From: Hyphomicrobiales bacterium
Lineage (GTDB): Bacteria; Pseudomonadota; Alphaproteobacteria; Rhizobiales; Xanthobacteraceae
Reading direction: 5' to 3'
NCBI GenBank assembly: GCA_021730985.1
Contig: JAKFYI010000037.1
Location: 1-52,623, forward strand
Length of the DNA stretch: 52,623 nucleotides
A program made the translations under genes and the position numbers. The notes beneath the pieces were generated by a model. The model searched no databases and was not told the DNA's origin. It was given only the letters and a program-made list of their open reading frames with translations. Below, one piece after another: positions 1 to 8,802 of this stretch. How positions within the stretch are numbered: the first letter of the stretch is position 1; each line of letters opens with the position of its first letter.

Positions 1-151
1 AGGTGATGCTGGCGCCTTGGCCAACGTTGAGCTGATAGCGGACGTAGCCACCGAGCTTCAGGCAGATGTCGGTGCCGGGCATGTAGTAATAGCCGGCGCC
101 GTACAGACTGCAGATCTTCACGTATTCTTCTGTTTTGGCTCCCCGTCCGGA
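1..151 (-). pseudogene. 5'-truncated porin (Porin_2 family) remnant
   Basis: Read on the minus strand, this segment encodes about 50 residues including EYVKICSLYGAGYYYMPGTD and then CLKLGGYVRYQ. This is the hallmark start of mature rhizobial outer-membrane porins, where a Cys pair brackets a GAGYYYMPGTD-type loop. In intact family members a signal peptide of about 20 residues ending in AQA, plus a short linker, precedes this motif. Here the frame is closed by an in-frame TAA at 152-154, only about 10 codons upstream of the conserved motif, so there is no signal peptide and no plausible start. The rest of the gene runs off the left edge. The break lies next to an integrase and its repeats, which suggests that a recombination event removed the 5' end. 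The family call is firm; the cause of the truncation is inference. Confidence 0.75.
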
Positions 152-220
152 TTAAATTGCACCTGTTCGCGATACGTGTGTCGTTGGCTATGATCCATTC
201 GGCCGAACTCCACTTTCGCG

Positions 221-350
221 CTCTAGGTCACGCATAGGTCACTGGCCGAGCGCCGATTATCTTTCCGCGTTGCCGCCCGGCGTTTGGTGACAAGTCGAGT
301 TGCGACTTCGACCTAGGCGGCAATCGGACTCTCTAGGTCCGCTCTAGGTT
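221..350. repeat. Cluster of CTCTAGGT direct repeats beside the integrase
   Basis: CTCTAGGTC occurs at 221-229 and 331-339, and CTCTAGGTT at 342-350. Related forms are ATAGGTC at 234-240 and CCTAGG at 312-317. The last copy overlaps the integrase stop codon. The CTAG core is generally scarce in bacterial genomes, so four copies in 130 bp is noticeable. The arrangement resembles arm-type binding sites of a tyrosine recombinase, but no core attachment site could be identified. Confidence 0.45.
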
Positions 351-1561
351 TGCTCGCGGTGCGGAGTATGAGGCGCCTGAGCAGCGCCGGCCGCAACCGG
401 CACGCGGGCCTCTCCCGCGATCAGGCCGCTCATCGTTTCGGCGGCATCCAGCAGCGTGTCGGGCGTCAGATGCGCGTATCGCTGCGTGTACCGCGTATGG
501 GCATGGCCGAGCAGGCCCTGGACCACGTAAAGCGACACGCCGCTGTTCACCAGGAAGCTCGCGAACGAGTGCCGCAGATCGTGCAGGCGCAGATCCGGCA
601 TGCCGGCCCGCATTCGGATGCGCTGCCACGGGAAGTAAAGGGACGGCGATGGCCGGTCGGTGGTCGGTGCCGGGAAGACATACTGGCTGCGCTCGATCGG
701 CTCGATCGAGCGCAACAGCGCGATCGCGGCGGCGTTGAGAGCGATGCTGCGAGGCTTGCCCGACTTGGACAGCGGCACCAGCAGGCTTCGCTTGTCCCAT
801 TCAACATGCTCCCACTTGGCCTGGGTGATCTCGTTGCGCCGCGCGCCGGTGAGCAAAAGCAGCATGATCGCCTTCTTGGCGACCTCGTTCTCGTCGCGCT
901 CGATCGACGCGATCAGCCGTTGCGCCTCCTCGACGCTCAGGAATCGCTCCCGGTTGACATCGGGCGCCAGCGCGATGCCGGCGGTTGGATTTTCCACGAT
1001 GCCAGGGATGCGCCACTTGCGCGCCAGGTTGAAGATGTGACGCAGCACGATGACGACGCGGTTGGTGGTGCCGGTCGCGTAACCCTTGGCGCGCATCATT
1101 TGCACCAGCGCCGCGATCGGCTCGCTTCTGACCTGATCGACGTACTCGGTGCCGATCACCGGCAGGATATGGACGCGCAGCACCGTTTCGTCGGTTTTCC
1201 AGCTGCGCTTGTAGGTCTTGACGTGCGGCAGATAGCGGTCGCGGACGAGTTCGTCGAGCGTCGGGATCGCACGCAATTCGGTCCGCCGCTGCTGCGGATC
1301 GGTGCCGACCAGCGCCTGCGCCATCACCGAGCGCGCCATTTTTCGCGCGACCGACAGCGCCAGCACATCGGCTGCGCCGATCTTGAACTGGCGCTCGCGG
1401 CCGCGGGCATCGGTGTAGCGCTGGTAGAACGTCTTGCCACCCGAATTGCGGACTTCAAGCATGAAGCCGCGCTGCTCAATATCGAAAAAGTCGACCTTCT
1501 TCTTGTCCAAAGGACAATGGGCCGACTTCACAAAAGGCGAGGAAAAATGCACGCGGGGCAT
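344..1561 (-). CDS. Tyrosine recombinase / integrase
   Basis: A 405-residue phage- or island-type site-specific recombinase. An N-terminal region (about 20-90) contains a GGKTFYQRYTDARGRERQ-type strand segment typical of Arm/DUF4102-like integrase domains. A SAM-like core-binding domain follows (about 100-190), then the catalytic domain (about 205-380). Visible catalytic residues are Arg241 in TGARRNE, His327 and Arg330 in HDLRH, His353 in LLGHAH, and the nucleophile Tyr362 in TQRYAHL, so the enzyme looks intact. It would cut and rejoin DNA at an attachment site. No excisionase, other phage gene or second attachment site is present in the window, so the partner element lies to the left or has decayed. 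It stands alone beside a broken porin gene and short CTAG repeats. Confidence 0.9.
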   Translation of the reverse strand: MPRVHFSSPFVKSAHCPLDKKKVDFFDIEQRGFMLEVRNSGGKTFYQRYTDARGRERQFKIGAADVLALSVARKMARSVMAQALVGTDPQQRRTELRAIPTLDELVRDRYLPHVKTYKRSWKTDETVLRVHILPVIGTEYVDQVRSEPIAALVQMMRAKGYATGTTNRVVIVLRHIFNLARKWRIPGIVENPTAGIALAPDVNRERFLSVEEAQRLIASIERDENEVAKKAIMLLLLTGARRNEITQAKWEHVEWDKRSLLVPLSKSGKPRSIALNAAAIALLRSIEPIERSQYVFPAPTTDRPSPSLYFPWQRIRMRAGMPDLRLHDLRHSFASFLVNSGVSLYVVQGLLGHAHTRYTQRYAHLTPDTLLDAAETMSGLIAGEARVPVAAGAAQAPHTPHREQT

Positions 1562-1951
1562 GACGCAACGCTATCTCACGCGACGCCGGATTGGCCCCTC
1601 AATAGTCAAAAATAAAACGCAGCAAGTACATATTTTATGTACTGCGATACGTTCGAATGAACCGATGAGAGCAAGAAACGTTTTGCTAGCGCACCAATCG
1701 TTGAGTCTTTTGATTTTTTTTGCGAGAGGCGAAGAAGGCCCTGATCGACAGCGCAGATCGCTTCAGAGGCATCTCAGCACGCATCGAGTGCGTCAAATTG
1801 ACGTGCGGCGATTTAATCAATCGACGCTGACATTGCTGGCGATCTAACGGGCTGTCGCGGACTCCGGGCGGCACTTTGTCACGCCATCAATGAACAACCG
1901 AAGTCCCACAATATTCCGCGTGAGTTTGAAAATTTTCAGCATGTGCATCTG
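1562..1951. other. Intergenic stretch without a convincing gene
   Basis: This stretch of about 390 bp is clearly richer in A+T than the rest of the window, with runs such as TTTTGATTTTTTTT around 1707-1720. Short frames exist on both strands, but none has a recognisable product or a good ribosome binding site. It probably carries the promoters of the integrase (leftward) and the AraC gene (rightward) and may be part of the acquired segment. Confidence 0.5.
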
Positions 1952-2845
1952 ATGAACAAACGGATGCTACCGGGTGGCATCATTCGGCCCATCGAAAGAA
2001 CGACCCGGCCGGCCGGCGGGCCGATCGATCTCGACTTTCTCAGGCGCAAAACCTGGCCGGGCGTTTCGGCCGAGAGCGTCCGCCTGGAGGCGCCCGCCGA
2101 ATACGATTTTCGTCTCAAGGCGTCGTCCAACTTCCTGATGCTGCTCGATCTGCAGCGCACCGACGGCGAAACCGCCGTCTCGGGCGCGCCCCGAAGTCAT
2201 CGCAAGAACCTGCGGCACCGGTTGAGCTACGTCCCGGCGGATTGCGAGATCAGCGGATGGAGCAAGATCGAGAAGCCCGCCTCGTTCACCGCGGTCTATT
2301 TCGACCCGGTCATGCTCCAGGAGGACCGCCTGGACCTGTCGCGGCTCCAACCCATGATCGAATTCGAAGACAACATGCTGCGCACCGCAATGCTGCAGTT
2401 CGAAGCCACCATCAAGAACCCTCAACTCGATCAGCCGGGTTATGCGGAGACGCTCGCCATTCTGCTCGCATACGAAATCGGCCGGATGCGGAGCCAGCAG
2501 TCATCGGCCCCGATGCAGGGCGGGCTGCCGCAATGGCAGGTTCGCGTGGTGGTGGACTACCTCGAGGGCCACATCGCCGATCAGACGACGATTGCCCAAT
2601 TGTCGGCGCTGCTCGACCTCAGCCGCTTCCACTTCATCCGGGCCTTCAAGAAGACCGTGGGGATGTCGCCGCACAAGTTCATCCTGCAACGGCGAATTGA
2701 ACGCGCGCGTGAACTGTTGGCCGATGAGAACCTCTCGGTTGCGGAAGTTGCCGGAAGGACCGGATTCAACGGCGCCGCGCAACTGACCCGCGTATTCCGC
2801 CAGATCGTCGGCACCACGCCGACTGCCTTCCGCCGGGGTGATTAG
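1952..2845 (+). CDS. AraC family transcriptional regulator
   Basis: A cytoplasmic DNA-binding regulator of about 297 residues. The C-terminal 100 residues form the double helix-turn-helix AraC domain: first HTH around TIAQLSALLDLSRFHFIRAF, then the KTVGMSPHKFILQRRIERA segment, second HTH around LSVAEVAGRTGF, ending GTTPTAFRR. The N-terminal 180 residues show no clear sensor family and would be the ligand-binding part. An ATG at 1952 was chosen; a GTG three codons upstream (1943) is an alternative and neither has a strong Shine-Dalgarno sequence. A hairpin with a T-run follows at 2849-2868. The next gene, allophanate hydrolase, lies on the same strand about 150 bp downstream and is a possible target; that link is inference from position. 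Confidence 0.88.
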   Translation: MNKRMLPGGIIRPIERTTRPAGGPIDLDFLRRKTWPGVSAESVRLEAPAEYDFRLKASSNFLMLLDLQRTDGETAVSGAPRSHRKNLRHRLSYVPADCEISGWSKIEKPASFTAVYFDPVMLQEDRLDLSRLQPMIEFEDNMLRTAMLQFEATIKNPQLDQPGYAETLAILLAYEIGRMRSQQSSAPMQGGLPQWQVRVVVDYLEGHIADQTTIAQLSALLDLSRFHFIRAFKKTVGMSPHKFILQRRIERARELLADENLSVAEVAGRTGFNGAAQLTRVFRQIVGTTPTAFRRGD

Positions 2846-2848
2846 TCC

Positions 2849-2868
2849 GGGGCACCCGCCCCATTTTT
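2849..2868 (+). terminator. Rho-independent terminator after the AraC gene
   Basis: A five-base-pair GGGGC/GCCCC stem with an ACCC loop lies four bases after the AraC stop codon and is followed by ATTTTT. It would separate transcription of the regulator from atzF. Confidence 0.55.
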
Positions 2869-2999
2869 GCGGGTTTTAGCCTGCGAAAGCGGCTTTCACG
2901 GCGAAGCGTCGGCTGACATGCCAATCCCGGCGTGCCATCCTGGATGAGCACAAAAATCAGCTCCACGACTGCCGGACTGAAGGTCTCGCCTGTATCGAG

Positions 3000-4787
3000 A
3001 TGCCGAATACCGTCGCCGAAATCCTACGCGCCCATCGAACCAACGCTGCAACGCCCACGGCGACCGTGGCGCGCAGCTTTGAGCGGATTCGCGCCTACGG
3101 CGATCCGGCACTTTTCATCACCCTGCGGGACGAAAGAGATGCCCTCGCCGAGGCAGCGGCGCTGGAAGCCAACGGATCGCAGGGACGTCCGCTCTACGGC
3201 GTGCCGGTCGCCGTAAAGGACAATATCGATGTGGCGGGCTTGCCGACCACAGCCGCCTGCCCCGCGTTCTCTTACCGTCCCACCCAGGATGCGACCGCTG
3301 TGGCCCGCCTGCGCCAGGCGGGCGCCATTGTGGTCGGCAAGACCAATCTCGACCAGTTCGCGACCGGCCTCGTCGGCGTGCGCTCGCCCTACGGCGTGCC
3401 GCGCAATCCGTTCGATCCCGAGCTCATTCCCGGCGGCTCGAGTTCCGGATCGGCTGTCGCCGTGGCAGCCGGATTGGTGCCGCTTTCACTCGGCACCGAC
3501 ACCGCGGGTTCGGGGCGCGTGCCCGCCGGCCTCAACAACATTGTCGGCCTCAAGCCCAGCCTCGGCCTCATCTCGACGGCAGGCGTCGTGCCCGCCTGCC
3601 GCTCGCTCGATTGCATCTCAATCTTCGCGCTGACAACCGACGATGCTTTTGCGGCGCTCCAAGCCATCGCCGGGCCGGATGCGAACGATCCCTACTCTCG
3701 CGCGCGCCCGCTCGGCGGACTTGGGGCGCTGCCCAACGAAGCGAGGATCGGCGTCCCGATCGGAGGACAACGGATCTTCTTCGGCGACCGCGCTTCGGCG
3801 GCGGCCTTCGATCTCGCAATCGAGCGTTGCGCCAAGCTCGGCGCCCGGATCGTCGAGATCGACATGGAGCCGTTCTACGAGACGGCGCGATTGCTCTACG
3901 AGGGCCCCTGGGTGGCGGAGCGCTACATCGTGCTGCGCTCCCTGCTCGCCTCGTCGCCCGACTCCATTCATCCGGTCACCAAGGAGATCACGATACAAGG
4001 CGCGCGGCCGACTGCCGTCGATGCGTTCGCTGCGTTCTACAAGCTCGAAGAACTGCGACGCGTCCGCGACGTGACGTTCCGCGGGATCGATGCGCTGCTA
4101 CTACCGACCGCGCCGACCGCCTATACCGTCAAGCAAGTACTGGCCGATCCGATCCAACTCAACAGCCGGCTCGGCACCTACACCAATTTCGTCAACCTGC
4201 TCGACCTGTGCGGCCTCGCGGTGCCCTGCACGATCCGCGAGGACGGCGCGCCGTCCGGCGTAACGCTGCTGGCGCCGGGCGGCCAGGATGCACTGCTCGC
4301 CACGCTCGGACGCGCCCTTCATGCGGAAAGCAAACTGCCGCTGGGAGCACTGGGCCAGCCCCAGCCGCCCCTCACCGCGCTATCGCCGGTTGCGACAGCT
4401 GGAGAAATCGCGATCGCTGTGGTTGGGGCTCATCTTTCCGCGATGGCGCTCAACGGCGAACTGAAGGCGCTTGGCGCGCGCCTGCTCGAAGCGACTTCGA
4501 CCGCGCCGGACTACAAGCTCTACGCACTGGACGGCACACCGGCGCGGCCCGGCTTGCTGCGCGTCGCAGCCGGGACCGGCGCGGCCATCGCGGTGGAGAC
4601 ATGGGCGTTGTCGGCGGAAGCCTTCGGGTGCTTCGTCGCGGCGGTGCCGCAGCCGTTGTCGATTGGAACCATCAGGCTGGCCGATGGCCGCACAGTCAAA
4701 GGCTTTCTCGTCGAAGCCCAGGCGGTCACCGGAAGCCGTGACATCACGCAGTTTGGCGGCTGGCGCGCCTATATGGCCAGCCAGTAG
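3000..4787 (+). CDS. atzF: Allophanate hydrolase (AtzF-type)
   Basis: A 595-residue amidase-signature enzyme that hydrolyses allophanate (or the 1,3-dicarboxyurea precursor in the revised cyanurate pathway) to ammonia and CO2. The N-terminal 440 residues carry the Ser-cisSer-Lys triad: Lys73 in VAVKDNID, Ser147 in GGSSSGS and nucleophile Ser171 in TDTAGSGR. The spacing 74 and 24 matches that of characterised AtzF. The last 130 residues form the allophanate hydrolase C-terminal domain, with GTGAAIAVETWALS and ending near FGGWRAYM. Full length therefore matches the AtzF/DUR1-hydrolase class rather than a simple amidase. No urea carboxylase gene is adjacent, so its substrate probably comes from ureide or biuret breakdown. 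It faces the GntR gene with three bases between the stop codons. Confidence 0.93.
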   Translation: MPNTVAEILRAHRTNAATPTATVARSFERIRAYGDPALFITLRDERDALAEAAALEANGSQGRPLYGVPVAVKDNIDVAGLPTTAACPAFSYRPTQDATAVARLRQAGAIVVGKTNLDQFATGLVGVRSPYGVPRNPFDPELIPGGSSSGSAVAVAAGLVPLSLGTDTAGSGRVPAGLNNIVGLKPSLGLISTAGVVPACRSLDCISIFALTTDDAFAALQAIAGPDANDPYSRARPLGGLGALPNEARIGVPIGGQRIFFGDRASAAAFDLAIERCAKLGARIVEIDMEPFYETARLLYEGPWVAERYIVLRSLLASSPDSIHPVTKEITIQGARPTAVDAFAAFYKLEELRRVRDVTFRGIDALLLPTAPTAYTVKQVLADPIQLNSRLGTYTNFVNLLDLCGLAVPCTIREDGAPSGVTLLAPGGQDALLATLGRALHAESKLPLGALGQPQPPLTALSPVATAGEIAIAVVGAHLSAMALNGELKALGARLLEATSTAPDYKLYALDGTPARPGLLRVAAGTGAAIAVETWALSAEAFGCFVAAVPQPLSIGTIRLADGRTVKGFLVEAQAVTGSRDITQFGGWRAYMASQ

Positions 4788-4790
4788 CCG

Positions 4791-5510
4791 CTAGAGCGAT
4801 CCCTTGTAGATGCCGAACTCCTCGCGCACCGTCGCGATGTGGGCCCGCATGGCGCTCGCTGCCTGGGCGCTCGCGCCACGCAGGATGGCCTGCATGACGA
4901 GGTCATGCTCGACATGCGACTTGGCGAGCCGGCCAAGATTGCGGAACTGCGCGCGCCGAAACGGCTGCACCCGGGCGCGCGTCGCCACCGTCATCTCTGC
5001 AAGGTAGGAATTGTGAGACCCCGAATAGATGGCGCCGTGGAATGCCTCGTTGACCTCGTGAAACCGCTGCGGGTCACCGATATGGATCAGCGAACGCATG
5101 GATTCATGGACGGCTTCGAGCGCGTGACGCTCGGCCGCCGTCATGCGCTCGGCCGCGAGTTGTGCGCATAGCGCTTCCAGCTCCGCCATCACTTCAAACA
5201 TCGCGGCCAGCCGCTCTTCACTGGGCTGCGCCACCACGGCGCCGCGATGCGCCTTGGCCTCGATTAAGCCGCTCGCCGCGAGCTGACGGATCGCCTCGCG
5301 CACCGGCGTGCGGGACACGTTGAAGCGCCGCGCCAGCTCCATCTCGTCGAGCGGAGCGCCGGGCAGCAGTACGCCGCGCACAATCTCGTCGGCGAGCTGG
5401 ATGTGCAATTCCGCGGCGAGCGTCCGGCGTCCTTTGCCGGCAGACGCACCCGACTCTGGCGGCCTGATGACGGGACGATCCTGCACGTTGGTGTTGCCGA
5501 CATTGGCCAT
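4791..5510 (-). CDS. GntR family (FCD subfamily) transcriptional regulator
   Basis: A 239-residue repressor-type protein. The N-terminal winged helix (about 28-95) includes LADEIVRGVLLPGAPLDE and the recognition helix region ARRFNVSRTPVREAIRQL. The C-terminal FCD all-helical effector domain contains the metal-binding pattern with HEVNEAFHGAI and a later HDLVMQAIL His. The ATG at 5510 was chosen because it falls just after the atzE stop codon (5513-5515); longer frames upstream only overlap atzE. It is the last gene of the minus-strand ABC-atzG-atzE operon and so probably regulates it, sensing an imported substrate or pathway intermediate. A dyad at 12555-12594 in front of the operon is a candidate operator (inference). 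Confidence 0.88.
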   Translation of the reverse strand: MANVGNTNVQDRPVIRPPESGASAGKGRRTLAAELHIQLADEIVRGVLLPGAPLDEMELARRFNVSRTPVREAIRQLAASGLIEAKAHRGAVVAQPSEERLAAMFEVMAELEALCAQLAAERMTAAERHALEAVHESMRSLIHIGDPQRFHEVNEAFHGAIYSGSHNSYLAEMTVATRARVQPFRRAQFRNLGRLAKSHVEHDLVMQAILRGASAQAASAMRAHIATVREEFGIYKGSL

Positions 5511-5512
5511 GA

Positions 5513-6892
5513 CTATGCCTGCGGCCGCGGCGCCGCCGCGGTCCCCATCTGCTCCAGCGCATGGGCGACGCGCAGGGCAGCGTCTTCGCGCCAGGGCGCG
5601 GCGATGATCTGCACCGCGATCGGCAGAGGCTTCAACGGCACCGGCACAGCAACGACCGGCAGGCCGATGAAGGAAATCGGCTGGGTGTAGATTCCGATGT
5701 TGGGGCGAAGCGGCATTTCCTTGCCGTCCAGCACGAAGGTCTTCTGTCCGATCGACGGCGCGACACATGGCGTCGCCGGCGCGACGATGACATCGACCTC
5801 CTCGAACAGTGCCAGCACACGCTCGCGATACCAGCGGCGGAACTTTTGCGCCTGGACCACCAGTGCGGCCGGCACCATCGTCCCGGCGATCAGCCGGTCG
5901 CGCACAGCCGGATCGAAGTCCTTGGCGCGGCTGCGCAGCCTGTCGAGATGCAATGCCGCGCCTTCGGTCGCGGTGATGACATACCCCGCGGAGCGGGCAC
6001 GCTCGGCCTCCGGAATTTCGATCTCGCGCCTTGCATCCAGCGCGGCTGCGACCTTCGCCACAGCCTCACGCGCCTCGGGGAACATGCCCTTGCCGAAATA
6101 ACCACCCGCGACGGCGATGCGCAGACCCCTCACACCCTGGTCGAGCAGCTCACTCGTGGGCTGCGGCGGCCGGTTCGTGCAAACCGGATCGTCGGCGTCG
6201 GTGCCCTGCATGGCGTCGTAAGACAGCGCCAAATCCTTTGCGCTTCGCGCCAGCGGTCCCAGATGATCGAAACTCCCAACGAACGGGAACGTGCGGGCGC
6301 GAGACAGGCGGCCGTAGGTCGGCTTCAACCCGAAAAGCCCGCAGAACGACGACGGCACGCGGATCGAGCCGTTGGTGTCGGAGCCGAGCGACAGCGGCAC
6401 CAGTCCGCCGGCCACCGCGCCGCCGGAGCCGCCGGACGAGCCGCCGGTCATCCGGGTGAGATCGTGCGGATTGCGCGACGGACCGTCATGAACGTTCTCG
6501 CCGGTGAAGTCGTAGGCGTATTCGCCCATGTTAAGCGCGCCGACCAGAACAGCCCCGGCATTTTCAAGGCGCTCGATCAGTGTGGCGTCGCGCGCGGCGG
6601 GAAGCAGGTCGCGGTTGATCTTCGAGCCGGCGATCGTCGTAATTCCCTGCACGTCGAACAGGTTCTTCACCGCGAACGGCACGCCGGAGAGCGGACCCAG
6701 CGGCTTGCCTGCGTCCCGTGTTGCGTCGATGGCGCGCGCTTTGGCCCGGGCGCGGTCGGCCACGACGGCGGTAAACGCATTGAACGCCTTGTCCTTCGCA
6801 GCGATGCGCGACAGCGCGCCCTCGACAACGGCAAGCGCGCTTTGACCGCGCTTCACGGCAGTCGCGATATCCGAGGCAGTGGCCCAATCCAT
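5513..6892 (-). CDS. atzE: AtzE-like amidase (1-carboxybiuret hydrolase subunit family)
   Basis: A 459-residue amidase-signature protein with Lys76 (FAVKNLFD), Ser152 (GGSSGGSGG) and nucleophile Ser176 (DTNGSIRVPSS), so the catalytic triad is complete. Sequence character and the neighbouring DUF4089 gene point to AtzE. In s-triazine-degrading Pseudomonas, AtzE works with the small subunit AtzG to deaminate 1-carboxybiuret. The alternative is a GatA-like or general amidase, but GatA does not sit with a DUF4089 partner. The gene lies between atzG (9 bp gap) and the GntR gene (2 bp gap) in one operon with a dipeptide-type ABC importer. Substrate is unproven: the enzyme could act on another small ureide or amide brought in by that transporter. 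Confidence 0.85.
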   Translation of the reverse strand: MDWATASDIATAVKRGQSALAVVEGALSRIAAKDKAFNAFTAVVADRARAKARAIDATRDAGKPLGPLSGVPFAVKNLFDVQGITTIAGSKINRDLLPAARDATLIERLENAGAVLVGALNMGEYAYDFTGENVHDGPSRNPHDLTRMTGGSSGGSGGAVAGGLVPLSLGSDTNGSIRVPSSFCGLFGLKPTYGRLSRARTFPFVGSFDHLGPLARSAKDLALSYDAMQGTDADDPVCTNRPPQPTSELLDQGVRGLRIAVAGGYFGKGMFPEAREAVAKVAAALDARREIEIPEAERARSAGYVITATEGAALHLDRLRSRAKDFDPAVRDRLIAGTMVPAALVVQAQKFRRWYRERVLALFEEVDVIVAPATPCVAPSIGQKTFVLDGKEMPLRPNIGIYTQPISFIGLPVVAVPVPLKPLPIAVQIIAAPWREDAALRVAHALEQMGTAAAPRPQA

Positions 6893-6901
6893 TGCGTCCG
6901 C

Positions 6902-7081
6902 CTATGCGCCGAAGACCGGAGCGGGCTCGATGTCGTCCGGCAGCGGAAACTCGGCGACGAGCATGCCGTGCCGCAGGATCACCTGAAGCTGGACCTTCAC
7001 CTCCGGTTTCCAGGCCGGATCGATCGCCAGCCGCAGCACAGCGGCGCAAGCATCGATGGTTTCGTCGAGCGGATCGGACAT
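6902..7081 (-). CDS. atzG: AtzG-like small subunit (DUF4089)
   Basis: A 59-residue protein with an N-terminal helical pair (DETIDACAAVLRLAIDP) and the signature ending AEFPLPDDIEPAPVF, the conserved tail of DUF4089/AtzG proteins. AtzG resembles GatC: it wraps the amidase AtzE and is required for its stability and activity. The ATG at 7081 was chosen because the conserved protein starts there (MSDPLDETID) and it follows the ABC ATPase stop codon by about 8 bp. In-frame DNA further upstream merely overlaps the ATPase gene. The tight link to atzE strongly supports a heteromeric AtzG-AtzE enzyme. Confidence 0.85.
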   Translation of the reverse strand: MSDPLDETIDACAAVLRLAIDPAWKPEVKVQLQVILRHGMLVAEFPLPDDIEPAPVFGA

Positions 7082-7089
7082 CTTAGCTC

Positions 7090-8802
7090 TCAAGCCGGCG
7101 GATGCGGAATGGCGGCCAGCAGTTCGCGGGTGTAGTCGCTTTCCGGCGACACCAGCACGCGCTCCGTCGGCCCCTGTTCCACGATCTTGCCGGAACGCAT
7201 CACGATCACCCGGTCGCACAACAGCCGCACCACGTTGAGATCGTGGGACACGAACAGATAGCTCATCCCCATCGATTCTTTCAGGTCCTGCAGCAGGTTC
7301 AGCACCACGGCCTGCACCGACACGTCGAGCGCAGCGGTTGGCTCGTCGAGGATGATGAGTTCCGGACTGAGCGCGATCGCGCGGGCGATGCCGACACGCG
7401 CTTTCTGGCCGCCCGAAAGCTGATGCGGAAAACGGTCGAGCAACTCGATCGGCAGTCCGACCTGGCGCGCCAGTTCCTCACAGCGGGCGCGCACCGCAGC
7501 CGCGCCGCTGACATCGCCGAGCCGCAGGATCGGATCGGCGATGGCGCGCGCCGCGGTGAAGCGCGGATTGAGGCTGTCGGTCGGATCCTGGAACACCATC
7601 TGGATGCGCTTGCGCATCGGCAGCTTGGCGAACTGCTTTGCCGGGATTTCGCCGATGTTCTCGCCGTCGAAGGTAATGATCCCCTCCGACTTGTCGAGGA
7701 GGCGCATCACCATGGTCGAGGTGGTGGACTTTCCGCAGCCGGATTCGCCGACCAGACCGACGCTCTCACCACGTCCGACGCTGAAGCTGATGCCATCGAC
7801 GGCGCGGAAGATTTCCGGCTCGGGCGCCGGCCCGCGGCGGAACAGCTTGGCAAATACGCTCTGCTGAGATTGGCGCGGAAATTCCTTGATCAACTTCTCG
7901 ACCACCAGCAGCGGCTTGCCGGCCTTGCCGTTGAGGCCGGGCGCCGGCGGCTGCACCGGCGGAGTCTCATCTTCGGGGAGCAAATCTCGCAACGCGACAC
8001 CGGGACGCGGCGTCGCCTTCATCAGCTTGCGGGTGTAGGCGTGCGCCGGCGACTGGAAAATCATCCGCGATTCCGCGGTCTCCACCACCTTGCCCTTTTG
8101 CATCACCACGACGCGGTCGCAGTAAGCCGCGGCCAGGCCCAGATCGTGGGTGATCAGGATGGTCGACATGCCGCGCTCGCGCGTCAATTCGACCATCAGA
8201 TCCATCACCGTCTTCTGGGTGGTCACGTCGAGGCCGGTGGTCGGCTCGTCGGCGATCAGAAGCTGCGGACGGCACGCAAGGGCAAGCGCGATGACGACGC
8301 GCTGGCACATGCCGCCAGACAGCTCGAACGGATAGGCATGGTAGCGCTCGCGCGGCCGCGCGATCCGGACCTGCTCGAGAATTTCGACCGCCTTTTCGGT
8401 CGCCTCGGCCGGCGTGGTCTGCACATGCTGCAGCAACACGTCCTCGATCTGACGGCCGACCTTGCGGATCGGATTGAGCGCCGCGCGCGGATTCTGGAAG
8501 ATCATCGACATTTCGCGGCCGCGCAGGTCGCGCATGGCGCTCTCGTCGGCCGCGCGAACATCGACGCCGGAGAACATCACCGATCCGTCCGCAATCCGCC
8601 CGGCGCGATCCAGGATTCGCATGACGGCATACGAGGTGACCGACTTGCCGGACCCGGACTCGCCGACGATTCCGACGGTCTCGCCCTTCGCCACCGTGAC
8701 ATCGACGTTCTGCACCGCGCGGACCACGCCACGCCTGGTCTGGAACTCGACGGTGAGATCGCGGACGTCCAGCAATGGGATAGTGTTGGGGATCATGCTC
8801 AT
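7090..8802 (-). CDS. Dipeptide/oligopeptide-type ABC transporter, fused double ATPase
   Basis: A 570-residue cytoplasmic ATPase with two complete ABC domains in tandem, the DppD-DppF arrangement seen in GsiA and YejF. Domain 1 (about 8-260) has Walker A GESGSGKS, signature LSGGMCQRV and Walker B LLIADEPTTGLD. Domain 2 (about 300-565) has GESGCGKST, signature LSGGQKARV and LIILDEPTAALD. Each is followed by the oligopeptide-transporter C-terminal extension (SPAHAYTRKLM; SPESDYTRELL). It powers the two permeases encoded upstream; its start overlaps the stop of the preceding permease by 4 bp (ATGA), indicating translational coupling. Its position directly before atzG and atzE suggests that the transporter imports the substrate of those enzymes. 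Confidence 0.93.
   Translation of the reverse strand: MSMIPNTIPLLDVRDLTVEFQTRRGVVRAVQNVDVTVAKGETVGIVGESGSGKSVTSYAVMRILDRAGRIADGSVMFSGVDVRAADESAMRDLRGREMSMIFQNPRAALNPIRKVGRQIEDVLLQHVQTTPAEATEKAVEILEQVRIARPRERYHAYPFELSGGMCQRVVIALALACRPQLLIADEPTTGLDVTTQKTVMDLMVELTRERGMSTILITHDLGLAAAYCDRVVVMQKGKVVETAESRMIFQSPAHAYTRKLMKATPRPGVALRDLLPEDETPPVQPPAPGLNGKAGKPLLVVEKLIKEFPRQSQQSVFAKLFRRGPAPEPEIFRAVDGISFSVGRGESVGLVGESGCGKSTTSTMVMRLLDKSEGIITFDGENIGEIPAKQFAKLPMRKRIQMVFQDPTDSLNPRFTAARAIADPILRLGDVSGAAAVRARCEELARQVGLPIELLDRFPHQLSGGQKARVGIARAIALSPELIILDEPTAALDVSVQAVVLNLLQDLKESMGMSYLFVSHDLNVVRLLCDRVIVMRSGKIVEQGPTERVLVSPESDYTRELLAAIPHPPA

Noticed and set aside
5511..5768. N-terminal extension of the GntR regulator
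   Set aside because: The extra residues lie within atzE in another frame and are Arg/Ala-rich; the winged-helix protein is complete from the ATG at 5510.
3000..6892. GatA/GatC-type glutamyl-tRNA amidotransferase subunits
   Set aside because: atzF carries the allophanate hydrolase C-terminal domain, the small partner ends in the DUF4089 FPLPDDIEPAPVF signature, and no gatB is nearby.
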